A DNA stretch of 64,000 nucleotides. It comes from IDS-8 sp964424805. Lineage in GTDB: Bacteria; Pseudomonadota; Gammaproteobacteria; Steroidobacterales; Woeseiaceae. Below, piece after piece: positions 29,201 to 35,093 of this stretch (positions are counted from its first letter, which is position 1; each line of letters begins with the position of its first letter). Both the position numbers and the translations under genes were made by a program. The notes under the pieces were generated by a model. It was not told the origin of the DNA, did no database searches, and was given only the letters and a program-made list of their open reading frames with translations. Location of the stretch: NCBI GenBank assembly GCA_964424805.1, contig CAYRKH010000005.1, positions 1-64,000 on the forward strand, read 5' to 3'.

Positions 29201-32200
29201 GCCCGAGCCGCCGACCCCGACCCCCACGCCGCCGCTGCCGACACCGGCGCCGCTGCCGCCGACGCTGACGGTGAAGCCGCCGTTGCCGCCGCCGCCGCCG
29301 ATCGACTGCACGATGACGCCGCCGGAGCGGTCGCCAAGCGTGTGGACGTCGGAGCCGATCGCGGCATCGATCATGCCGCCGTTGCCGCCGGCGCCGCCCG
29401 AGCCACCGACGCCGACGCCGATGGCGCCGCTGCCGACGCCGGCGCCCGCGCCGGACACCGCGACGTTGAAGCCGCCGTTGCCGCCGCCGCCGCCCACGCT
29501 CTGCACGAGCACGGCGTCGGCATCGGCGCCCAGCGTGACGACGGAGCCGTCGATCTCCGCGGTCACCAGCGCCGCGTCGCCGCCGTCCTCGCCGGCACCG
29601 CCGACGCTGACCCCGACGGCGCCGGTGCCGACGCCGGAGCCGGCGCCGGCCACGGCCACGTTGAAGCCCCCGCTGCCGCCGCCGCCGCCGATCGACTGCA
29701 TGACGATGCCCGACGCCCCGTCACCGGCCGTGCTCACGACGGCGTCCACGATCCCGGCAACCGTGCCGCCGGCACCGCCGCCCGCGCCCTGGCCGCCCAC
29801 GCCGACGGTGACCGCGCCGTTGCCGACGCCGGCGCCGTTGATGCCGACGTTCACGGCGAAGCCGCCGTTGCCGCCGCCGCCCCCTAAGCTCTGGAAGAGA
29901 ATACCGATCGCGTCCTCGCCCTCGGTCGCCACCGAGCCGTTGACCTCGGCCGTTACCGCGCCGGCGGCACCGCCGGCGCCGCCGGCGCCGCCGATACCGA
30001 CGGCAATCGAGCCGCTGCCGACGCCCGCGCCGGCACCGGTCGCGTTGACGGAGAAGCCGCCGTTGCCGCCGCCGCCGCCAAGCGACTGCACGACGACGCC
30101 GTCGGAGCGGTCGCCCGCCGTGTGGACCGCGCCGTTGAACGTTCCCCCGACGGCGCCGCCCGCGCCCGCCGCGCCGCCCTTGCCGCCGAGGCTCACGCCG
30201 ATCGCGCCGTTACCGATACCGGCGCCGTTCAGCGGCAGGGTCACATCGAAGCCGCCGTTGCCGCCGCCGCCGCCCACGCTCTGCACCAGCACCGCATCCG
30301 AATCGGCGCCCGCCGTGCTCACCAGGCCGGCCGTGACGTCGCCCGTGACCGCGCCACCGTCACCGCCCACGCCGCCCTCGCCGCCGAGGCCGACGCCGAT
30401 GGAGCCGCTGCCGACGCCGGCACCGGCGCCGGCCACGTTCACGTTGAAGCCGCCGTTGCCGCCGCCGCCGCCGACCGACTGGATGACGACGGCGCCCGAA
30501 CGTGCCCCGAGGGTGGCGATCACGCCGTCCGCGACGTCCCCGCCGATGGTGCCAATCACCGTACCGCCGTCGCCGCCGTCGCCGCCCGTGCCGCCGACGC
30601 CCACCGTCACCGCGCCGTTGCCCACGCCGGCGCCGTTCAGGCTGGTGGTCACGGCGAAGGCGCCGTTACCGCCGCTGCCGCCGACGCTCTGGAACAGCAG
30701 CCCCAGGGCATCGGCCCCTTCCGTCAGCAGCGAGCCGTCGAAAGACGCCGTGACGGCCGTGCCGTTGCCCCCCGGGCCGGCTTTGCCGCCCACGCCGACC
30801 CCCACGGAACCGCTGCCGACGCCGGCTCCGCCGCCGCTGACGCCGACGGTGAAGCCGCCGTTGCCGCCGCCGCCGCCGACCGATTGCACGATGATCCCCT
30901 CGGAACGATCGCCCAGGGTGTGCACCGTGCCGGCAAGCGTCGCGTTGACGATACCGCCGGCGCCGCCGGCGCCGCCCTTGCCGCCGATGCCCACGTCGAC
31001 GGTGCCGTTGCCGACGCCGGCGCCGTTCAGGGCCGTGGTGATATTGAAGCCGCCGTTGCCGCCGCCGCCCCCGACACTCTGGACCAGCACGCCGTCGGAA
31101 TCGGCCGCGGCCGTGCTCACGTCGGCGTCCATGTGCGCCGTCACCAGGCCGCCGCTGCCGCCCGCGCCGCCCGAGCCGCCGAGCCCCACCGTCACCGAGC
31201 CGCTGCCGACGCCCGCGCCGGCCGCCGCCACGCTGATGTTGAAGCCGCCGTTGCCGCCGCCGCCGCCGACCGACTGCATGATGATGCCGGCAGAGCCCGC
31301 GCCCGACGTGGCCACCGTGCCGTTGACGGTGCCGTCGACGGTCCCGCCGGTCCCGCCGTCCCCGCCGCTGCCGCCGACGCCGACGCCGATGGCACCGCTG
31401 CCGATGCCGGCCCCCGACAAACCCGCGGCGATATTGAAGCCGCCGTTGCCGCCGCCACCCCCGACGCTCTGGAAATGCACGCCCTCGGCATCCTCACCGG
31501 CCGTGCTGACGTCGGCGTTCACCACCGCCGTCACCAGGCCGCCGTTCCCGCCGCTGTCGCCGCTGCCCCCGACGCCCACGGCGATCGCGCCGTCCCCGAT
31601 GCCGGAAACCGACACGCCGCCGGCGATGCTGAACCCGCCGTTGCCGCCGCCGCCGCCGATACTTTGCGCCACGATCCCGCGCGAGCGCGCGCCGAGCGTG
31701 CTGACATTACCGGCGAAATCCAGGTCGACGGTGCCGCCGATGCCGCCGGCGTCGCCCGAGCCGCCGACCCCCACCGCCACGGAACCGCCGCCGATCGGGT
31801 TGAACTGCAGGGCACCCGCGATGGCAAAGCCGCCGTTGCCGCCGCCCCCGCCGATGGACTGCGCGAGCAGGCCGTCCGAGTCGGCACCGGCGGTTAAAAC
31901 CGACGCGACGCTGCCGATCGTGACGTCACCGCCGTTACCGCCGCCGCCGCCGCTGCCGCCGATCGCGACGGACACCGACAGGAACGTGCCGGCGGTGCCC
32001 TGGACGGCGAAGCCGCCGTTGCCGCCGCCGCCGCCGACGCTTTGCGCGTACAAACCGTGCGAACGATCCCCGGAGGTGCGGATCAACGGGTTTACGTCGA
32101 GGGGCACGCCGTCGACCACGACGGAGCGCGTCGTGGTGATCACCTGGACGTCGCCCCCGCTGCCGCCGCCGGCGCCGTCGCCGCCGATGGCCACGCCGGC

Positions 32201-34825
32201 AAAGGCCGAGGCGGAAATGGCGCTGCCGCCGTTGCCGCCGCCGCCGCCGATGCTCTGCGCGAAAATACCGTGCGAATCGTGGCCCGTGGTCACGAGGTTG
32301 CCGCTGGAGAGCACCGTCACGTCGTCCGCGGCCCCGCCCGAATCGCCGGAGCCGCCGAGTGACAGGAAGGAGGCGCCGGTCGTGCTGCCGTCGCCGCCGC
32401 CGCCGCCGATGCTCTGGCCCTGGATCGCGCTGGAGGCGTTCCCCGCCGTCGTGATGGAACCCCCCTGGTTGTCGACCCGCACGGTGCCGGCGTTGCCCCC
32501 CGCGGAACCGCTCCCGCCGATCACCACCGCGCCGCCGCCGTAGCCCCCGGCGCCGCCGCCGCCGCCGATGCTTTGGGCGAGCACGCCGCGCGCGAAATGG
32601 CCGGTCGCGTTGATCGTGCCGGTGTTGATTACCGTGACAGCGGCGGCATTGCCGCCGCCCGAGCCGCTGCCGCCGATCGACACGGCGCCGCCCGAGGTAC
32701 CGCCGCTGCCGCCGCCGCCGCCGATGCTTTGCGCGAGGATGGCGTCGGCGCCGAAGCCCTGCGTGCCGATGTGGCCGGCATTGTCGACGTCGACGGCGCC
32801 GGCATTGCCCCCGCTGCCGCCGCGGCCGCCGATCGTAACCGCGCCGCCGGAGGTGCCGGCCGAGCCGCCGCCGCCGCCGATCGACTGCGCGAGAATGCCG
32901 CGGGCGAAGCTGCCCGCGGTGTCGAGCGTGCCGGTATTGCCCGCGTGCACCGCACCGGCCGAGCCCCCTCCCGAGCCGGCGCCGCCGATCGTCACGGCGC
33001 CGCCGGCCGTGCCGCTGCTGCCGCCGCCGCCGCCGATGCTCTGGGCCGCGATCGCGTCCGCACCCGCGCCTGCGGTGACGACGCTGCCCCCGTTGTCGAC
33101 CGATACGCGGCCGCCGCTGCCGCCGCCGCCGCCGTCACCGCCGATGGTGACCGCGCCGCCGGAGCCGCTGGCCGCGCCGCCGCCGCCGCCGATGCTTTGC
33201 GCGAACAGGCCGCGCGCACCGGCGCCTGCCGTCGTGATGGCCGCATTGCTGTCGATCGTGACCTGGCCGCCGTTGCCGGCGCCGCCGCCGTCGCCGCCCA
33301 CGGCCACCGCACCGCCCGAGCCGGCACCGAAGCCGCCGCCGCCGCCGATCGACTGCGCGAGGACGCCGTGGGAGGCGCCCCCTTCCGTCGCGATCCGGCT
33401 GCCGGAATGGTTTATCACCGTGACCCGGCCGCCGCTGCCGCCGGCGGTGCCATCGCCGCCGATGGCCACGAGGCCCCCGGCCGTGCCGCCGTTGCCGCCG
33501 CCGCCGCCGACGCTCTGGGCGAGCACGCCGACGCTGCGGGCGCCTTGCGTGACGATGAGGGCGTTCGCCTGGTTGGTCACCTGCACCTGGCCGCCGCTGC
33601 CGCCGACCGAGCCGGTGCCGCCCAGGGAGACGATGCCGCCGGAATCGCCGCCGTCGCCGCCGGTGCCGCCGACGCTTTGCGCCAGGATGCCGTGGCTGTC
33701 CTGCCCGGACGTGGCCACGATGCCGTTGTTGGTGATGAACACGCTGCCGCCGTTGCCGCCCAGGCGCGAGCTGCCGCCGATGCCGACCAGTCCCCAGCTG
33801 TCGCCGCCGCTGCCGGCCGACCCGCCGAGGCTGTTCGCGTAAATGCCGTGCGCGCCGTTGCCGCTGGTGACGATCTCGCCGTCCTGGAACACGTCGACCA
33901 AACCGCCGTGAGAAGCGGCGCCGCCGTCACCGCCGCCGGCGAAGATGTAGCCGGTGCCGCCGTCGCCTGCCCTGCCGCTGCGGCTTTGCGCGAAGATACC
34001 GTGCGCGCCGTGCCCCGACGTCTGGACCTCGACGTGCGCATCGAGGTAAACCGAGCCGCCGCGCCCGGCATTGCCGCCCCGCGCCGCGTCGAAATTGCCG
34101 TGGACGTTCCCGCCGCGACCGCCGTTGCCGCCGATGCTCAAAACCTGGATGCCGGGCAGGTTGCTGCTGACGGTCTCGATGTCGCCCCAGGCATCGTCCA
34201 CCGTCGCGTGCAGCGGATCGGGCGTGCTGCCGTCGCCGCCCGGCGTGGCATCCTCGCCGATGATGGCGCAGCCGCCGAAAATGCCGGTCGGATCGCAGAC
34301 CTCGAGTCCCCAGCCGTTGTCGCCGCCGCCGCCGTTACCGCCCTCGTAGCGATCCGAGTAGGGACGGGTGTTGCCTTCCGGCGGATTGAACGGGACCTCG
34401 CCCCCGGGGGTGCCGGGCTCACCCGCGGCCGCCTCTTCCTCGTCGCTCAAATCGCCGCTGATGCTGGTCGCGACTTCCATGACCTCGCCCGTGCTGAGCG
34501 TAATCGTGTCGATGAGACCCGTATCGTCGTTGACCGTGACCGAGGCGATCGTTACTTCTTCGTTCTCGTCCGTCTCCGGATCGTCGGGGACGATGATCTC
34601 GCCTGCCGTCGTGTGGATCAGGATGACGTCGCCGCGGTCGGTGATCACCGCGTAGCCGGGCACGAGCTGGATGACGGTGGCTTCCTCGTCGGTCACCGGG
34701 TGCGTAACCGTGTCTCCCACCTGCGTATCCGGTGTCGCCTGCTGCGCCAAAGCGGACAGCGGCAACAGGAGCACGGACGCGAGGATCGCGCGCACCGGCG
34801 CCGAACGGTTCGGGAAAGGCAACAT
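20228..34825 (-). CDS. Giant glycine-rich repeat autotransporter (surface protein, adhesin-like)
   Basis: One uninterrupted frame of about 4,865 codons. The ATG at 34825 follows GGGGGGATGAAAGC; in-frame codons continue to 34930 without a better start. Domains from the N terminus: signal peptide ending ALAQQ; an acidic Thr/Val-rich segment (to about 34300); a passenger of about 63 repeats, each with a header like GILAQSIGGGGGNGG then Gly-rich strands and a T.G..S turn (about 33990-22050); a NFGT-type cap; and a C-terminal autotransporter beta-barrel of about 280 residues (from about 21070) ending in WSLGFE. Units are 52 residues near the N terminus and 65 in the middle. The only cysteines I see form three close pairs (C-x8-C, C-x11-C, C-x14-C). 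A large surface adhesin or filament is likely; the ligand is unknown. It lies directly downstream of a GGDEF-EAL gene. Confidence 0.9.
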   Translation of the reverse strand: MLPFPNRSAPVRAILASVLLLPLSALAQQATPDTQVGDTVTHPVTDEEATVIQLVPGYAVITDRGDVILIHTTAGEIIVPDDPETDENEEVTIASVTVNDDTGLIDTITLSTGEVMEVATSISGDLSDEEEAAAGEPGTPGGEVPFNPPEGNTRPYSDRYEGGNGGGGDNGWGLEVCDPTGIFGGCAIIGEDATPGGDGSTPDPLHATVDDAWGDIETVSSNLPGIQVLSIGGNGGRGGNVHGNFDAARGGNAGRGGSVYLDAHVEVQTSGHGAHGIFAQSRSGRAGDGGTGYIFAGGGDGGAASHGGLVDVFQDGEIVTSGNGAHGIYANSLGGSAGSGGDSWGLVGIGGSSRLGGNGGSVFITNNGIVATSGQDSHGILAQSVGGTGGDGGDSGGIVSLGGTGSVGGSGGQVQVTNQANALIVTQGARSVGVLAQSVGGGGGNGGTAGGLVAIGGDGTAGGSGGRVTVINHSGSRIATEGGASHGVLAQSIGGGGGFGAGSGGAVAVGGDGGGAGNGGQVTIDSNAAITTAGAGARGLFAQSIGGGGGAASGSGGAVTIGGDGGGGGSGGRVSVDNGGSVVTAGAGADAIAAQSIGGGGGSSGTAGGAVTIGGAGSGGGSAGAVHAGNTGTLDTAGSFARGILAQSIGGGGGSAGTSGGAVTIGGRGGSGGNAGAVDVDNAGHIGTQGFGADAILAQSIGGGGGSGGTSGGAVSIGGSGSGGGNAAAVTVINTGTINATGHFARGVLAQSIGGGGGAGGYGGGAVVIGGSGSAGGNAGTVRVDNQGGSITTAGNASSAIQGQSIGGGGGDGSTTGASFLSLGGSGDSGGAADDVTVLSSGNLVTTGHDSHGIFAQSIGGGGGNGGSAISASAFAGVAIGGDGAGGGSGGDVQVITTTRSVVVDGVPLDVNPLIRTSGDRSHGLYAQSVGGGGGNGGFAVQGTAGTFLSVSVAIGGSGGGGGNGGDVTIGSVASVLTAGADSDGLLAQSIGGGGGNGGFAIAGALQFNPIGGGSVAVGVGGSGDAGGIGGTVDLDFAGNVSTLGARSRGIVAQSIGGGGGNGGFSIAGGVSVSGIGDGAIAVGVGGSGDSGGNGGLVTAVVNADVSTAGEDAEGVHFQSVGGGGGNGGFNIAAGLSGAGIGSGAIGVGVGGSGGDGGTGGTVDGTVNGTVATSGAGSAGIIMQSVGGGGGNGGFNISVAAAGAGVGSGSVTVGLGGSGGAGGSGGLVTAHMDADVSTAAADSDGVLVQSVGGGGGNGGFNITTALNGAGVGNGTVDVGIGGKGGAGGAGGIVNATLAGTVHTLGDRSEGIIVQSVGGGGGNGGFTVGVSGGGAGVGSGSVGVGVGGKAGPGGNGTAVTASFDGSLLTEGADALGLLFQSVGGSGGNGAFAVTTSLNGAGVGNGAVTVGVGGTGGDGGDGGTVIGTIGGDVADGVIATLGARSGAVVIQSVGGGGGNGGFNVNVAGAGAGVGSGSIGVGLGGEGGVGGDGGAVTGDVTAGLVSTAGADSDAVLVQSVGGGGGNGGFDVTLPLNGAGIGNGAIGVSLGGKGGAAGAGGAVGGTFNGAVHTAGDRSDGVVVQSLGGGGGNGGFSVNATGAGAGVGSGSIAVGIGGAGGAGGAAGAVTAEVNGSVATEGEDAIGILFQSLGGGGGNGGFAVNVGINGAGVGNGAVTVGVGGQGAGGGAGGTVAGIVDAVVSTAGDGASGIVMQSIGGGGGSGGFNVAVAGAGSGVGTGAVGVSVGGAGEDGGDAALVTAEIDGSVVTLGADADAVLVQSVGGGGGNGGFNVAVSGAGAGVGSGAIGVGVGGSGGAGGNGGMIDAAIGSDVHTLGDRSGGVIVQSIGGGGGNGGFTVSVGGSGAGVGSGGVGVGVGGSGGDGGDASGVLASYTGSATTEGADAIAVLFQAVGGGGGDGGFNVGIGGSGAGTGSGAVNVGVGGAGGVAGQAGTLTGSATGTIMTLGNRSDGVVMQSIGGGGGNGGFDVSVAGSGAGVGSGGVAVGVGGSGGAAGDGNTVTASMDADVTTLGYDADAVLIQSVGGGGGSGGFDVTVGGSGAGTGSGAGAVSVGGSGGAAGSGGAVLARLQGDVTTGGDESTGVTVQSVGGGGGSGGFSVAAGISGAGTGSGAVAVGVGGSGGDGNVGGLVDARYEGTALTLGNNSVAVLFQSVGGGGGNGGFSIAGMISGAGTGSGGVGVGVGGSGGAGGDAGGVIGSVIGNVTTTGTDSSGVVAQSIGGGGGNGGLAVGGAISGAGTGSGAVSVGVGGAGDTGGDGSFVDASYTGKAVTAGDGATAVLFQSVGGGGGQGGISVAGAISGAGKGSGAVAVGIGGMGVGGGDAGVVTGTLTGDVVTLGADADAIVVQSLGGGGGNGGINVSGSISGAGSGSGAVSVGVGGMGGGGGNADSVTSGITGDVYTEGAGSGAIVVQSLGGGGGNGGINVSGAVSLARSGTAGVGIGVGGFGGDGGTAGSVTSDFTGNVETRGGEAAGILAQSLGGGGGNGGLNVSGAVSASNSGGGAAAIGVGGFGGGGGNAAAVTSNATGDILTFGDDSNGFMAQSLGGGGGNGGLNVSGAVSLAKSSTGAVGLGVGGFGGDGGDAGDVSSTLTGLVQTTGLNSTGILLQSLGGGGGNGGINVSGAVGISLNSTGVGVGIGVGGFGGLGGEAADVALAHTGNVLTAGAGSGGVTAQSLGGGGGNGGINISAGIAGSNQGNAYAVGLGVGGFGGGGGSAGDVAVSIEGSVVASGIASDEIVTVPAEMDGDEELVPAITRRVRAGGSHGVLAQSLGGSGGNGALNVSAGIALAKPGTGKSYGLSLGVGGFGGGGGDAGSVAVAVDSGGGIVSANGDDASAVAAQSIGGGGGNGGINVSGGIAMDGTIAVGVGGFGGDGGLGGNVAVSSATAIRSAGNNSAGILAQSIGGGGGNGGINVSGGITPQTKDQGNAVSVVFGVGGFGGAADAAGNVSVLHAGGIETGGADAHGILAQSIGGGGGNGALNVSGNVSGKSKFAFAGGVGGHGGAGADAGEVSVVSEGNIYTLGGIPEEGTALDFQATSGNGVLAQSIGGGGGNGGMNIAGVFALKGSPVSFGLGGFGSGGGDAAGVSVAHGLSGAATSLIATRGEDSAGIVAQSIGGGGGNAGANFIGSVALGAGGTGNAGGPGALPDAKRCEGWDPRLIADNCVNWDKVIAELDKRKPSKNAKSTVAVQVAIGGRGGEAGHASAASVDHRGNIVTAGDRSEGIVAQSIGGGGGNAAVNIGMAYAGGGIGVNLAVGGAPGDGGTGSTVNVHHEGDITTSGYDAAGIFAQSIGGGGGDVATNLVRGTTTGGTISVTLGRIGGTGGAGGNVTLASDGVITTLGNRSAGLFAQSVGNGGGKSGSSSIALGKQGKKPKKPNPVGLTLALGLEGGAGGTAGTVDVVASGRVQTAGHDAHAIFAQSIGGGGGASVMEMTPEVTFSNLVLTHGGTGGTGGAGGAVTVGNAAGLLTLGDGSKGVFAQSIGGGGGASEMSVEGGWESGAGGAVVAIGGSGGTGATSGAVTVANSGLVVTEGEKATGIHAQSIGGGGGNSELAFSGQVTAEKSGAMSLSLAIGGDGGTGAAAGAAAVSNAGRIATLGEGASGIEAQSIGGGGGNGDLEAELALDSDSGSTQLGLAFGGTGGTGGTGGPVEVLNEAAGIITTEGAGGHGIFAQSIGGGGGNSSSKVSTSAIKGTQNFALGFALGGEGGVGGTGGAVTVTNGGLIETQGDGAHGIFAESIGGGGGNGGLHLVANIELTSLANPTGITPLLGLGATGGEGNDGGAVTVTNSGRIVTHGKASHGIVAKSIGGGGGDATLAVGVGLTSGLDIGVEPEPLTDEVSEELSISAPLLNRIGGVGGEGGQGGEVTVVHTGDITLWGEDSQAIVAQSVNGGGGSIRFGITGVTDLTGEAGFYFSLGADDTQDSDASRVSVTSTGTVLTMADNSVGHSLQSIGGGGGLLDFSLETSGAGAAPAQAAAGALQKAGATGPLPIELALGGTGGLHNAGGDIDTTHTGDIGSLGSNALGMLLQSIGGGGGRAMLDLAGHSSDVLLTLGAAGGTGLGGGDLALTLTGDVSASGRQAHGLFFQSIGAGGGLASASGSGHASFVLGGTSGASGDGGDLALSVTGNLQTTGFMAHGVFLQSIGGGGGAAFTGGFDDGVNVSLSGANAGDGGAISFAQTGNIQARGDSAYGIFAQSLGGGGGAVDDRFAGTAGGAGAGGAIRLEVTGSVLATGDAATAIFAQSEGSDGGGDITLELARGHSVLGGTGGSGLELRGGNDNRVTNFGTIGTVADAAGTAILAGGSPVAGNDSIFNFGTVVGSVRLGDGVNLFRNHAGAVFHTGSSVDLAGDSDGSHGALFNLGTLQPGGPESLLDVAVDGDFVQAASALIVAQYDLSRTTDDVQADRLGISGHAVVDGTIELILDNPGFAKPGEYADTLMSAAGGLTGGSGGTPDLALAGVPESVVAAFELTYPNANDVVLGTRIDFAPPGLTGNQASIGEYVNRIQLAGGSDSFAPLAANLFFTDTMASLQQSYDSLNPVIHAESLSHALLSSARFGDQLMDCRQREGDYRLVGEGQCRWLRFGRRFLERDATAEHFAWQQDGVELSAGVQGEIGAGRHVGVGATLLRSDAVSGPLSRGDSDLFQVGVTLKQRVDEFLLTGALTAGHGWFDNRRFISVPGLESGWAKSKPGVDFYALRGRISHDLLFENWYLRSVMGAGLNYLHLDDFVETGVSVVGAFVPGKHLSYVSLRPAVEFGGELRTESNLLLRPYGRVGALYLGGADSPQVSAQFLGAPAGVEPLTVTGGMDRFYADVALGLDVLAVGGSVFRLEGSGQFGSHTRAYGIGINWSLGFE
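22050..33995 (-). repeat. Passenger-domain repeat array of the giant autotransporter
   Basis: About 63 copies of a degenerate unit. Its most conserved DNA word encodes AQSIGGGGG (GCGCAGTCGATCGGCGGCGG or close variants), giving long CCGCCG runs on the + strand. Early units alternate between ARG(L/I)xAQS and ADAIxAQS headers. Three non-repeat inserts interrupt the array: a two-cysteine segment near 25230-25370, an acidic segment near 26510-26600, and a Lys/Pro-rich segment near 24655-24700. Confidence 0.85.
28333..31700 (-). repeat. Four-unit super-repeat (780-798 bp) within the giant gene
   Basis: Header classes recur every four units. FQS headers start at 31471, 30691, 29893, 29113 and 28333. 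ARS/DRS/DES headers are at 31681, 30901, 30103, 29323 and 28543. (D)xVLVQS/VLIQS headers are at 31081, 30283, 29503 and 28723. Spacings are 780 or 798 bp (four 65-residue units, with an 18-bp expansion in one block). This implies duplication of a four-unit block. Confidence 0.8.
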
Positions 34826-35022
34826 GCTTTCATCCCCCCAAGGGAAAAGCCGCGTCTGCTCGTCAGCCGAAAAAGGACGCTTGTTCTTGGTACCGAAAGC
34901 CGTCGGCTCGTACCGGCAGTCGGTCGACAATCAGGTCGATGATCCAGGGCCGAATCAGCTCGAAGCGTCGGCGCTCGGCGGTATTATTGGTACGCCCTGC
35001 CGAGCCTGTAAAGCCGCGCCGC

Positions 35023-35093
35023 GCCGCGTTTACGCGGCGTTTGCAATTCCTTACGCTCGGTTAACGTTCGTTTACTTTTCGTTTACGCAACGG
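35023..35093 (-). promoter_or_regulatory. Hairpin and CGTTTAC repeats upstream of the giant gene
   Basis: On the + strand CGTTTAC occurs at 35027, 35069 and 35080; the last two are 11 bp apart (one helical turn). A perfect hairpin GCCGCG-TTTA-CGCGGC covers 35023-35038, and the stop codon of the GGDEF-EAL gene lies inside the third repeat. The hairpin could be an attenuator or end for the upstream transcript and the repeats an operator for the giant gene. The 34826-35082 gap otherwise holds no gene. Confidence 0.4.

Noticed and set aside
22050..33995. Regularly spaced repeats that might be a CRISPR array
   Set aside because: The repeats are in frame, degenerate, encode protein headers, and have spacing of 150-200 bp. 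There are no unique spacers of constant length and no cas genes.
34826..34930. Extension of the giant protein to an upstream start near 34930
   Set aside because: The ATG at 34825 has a strong GGGGGGA site and gives a proper signal peptide; the extension would place 35 charged residues before it.
20096..34942. Very long open frames on the + strand (up to about 1,750 codons) opposite the giant gene
   Set aside because: They are the antisense of GGC/GGN glycine codons, giving Pro/Ala/Arg-rich low-complexity translations without domains or ribosome-binding sites. GC-rich repetitive DNA rarely contains stops in any frame.
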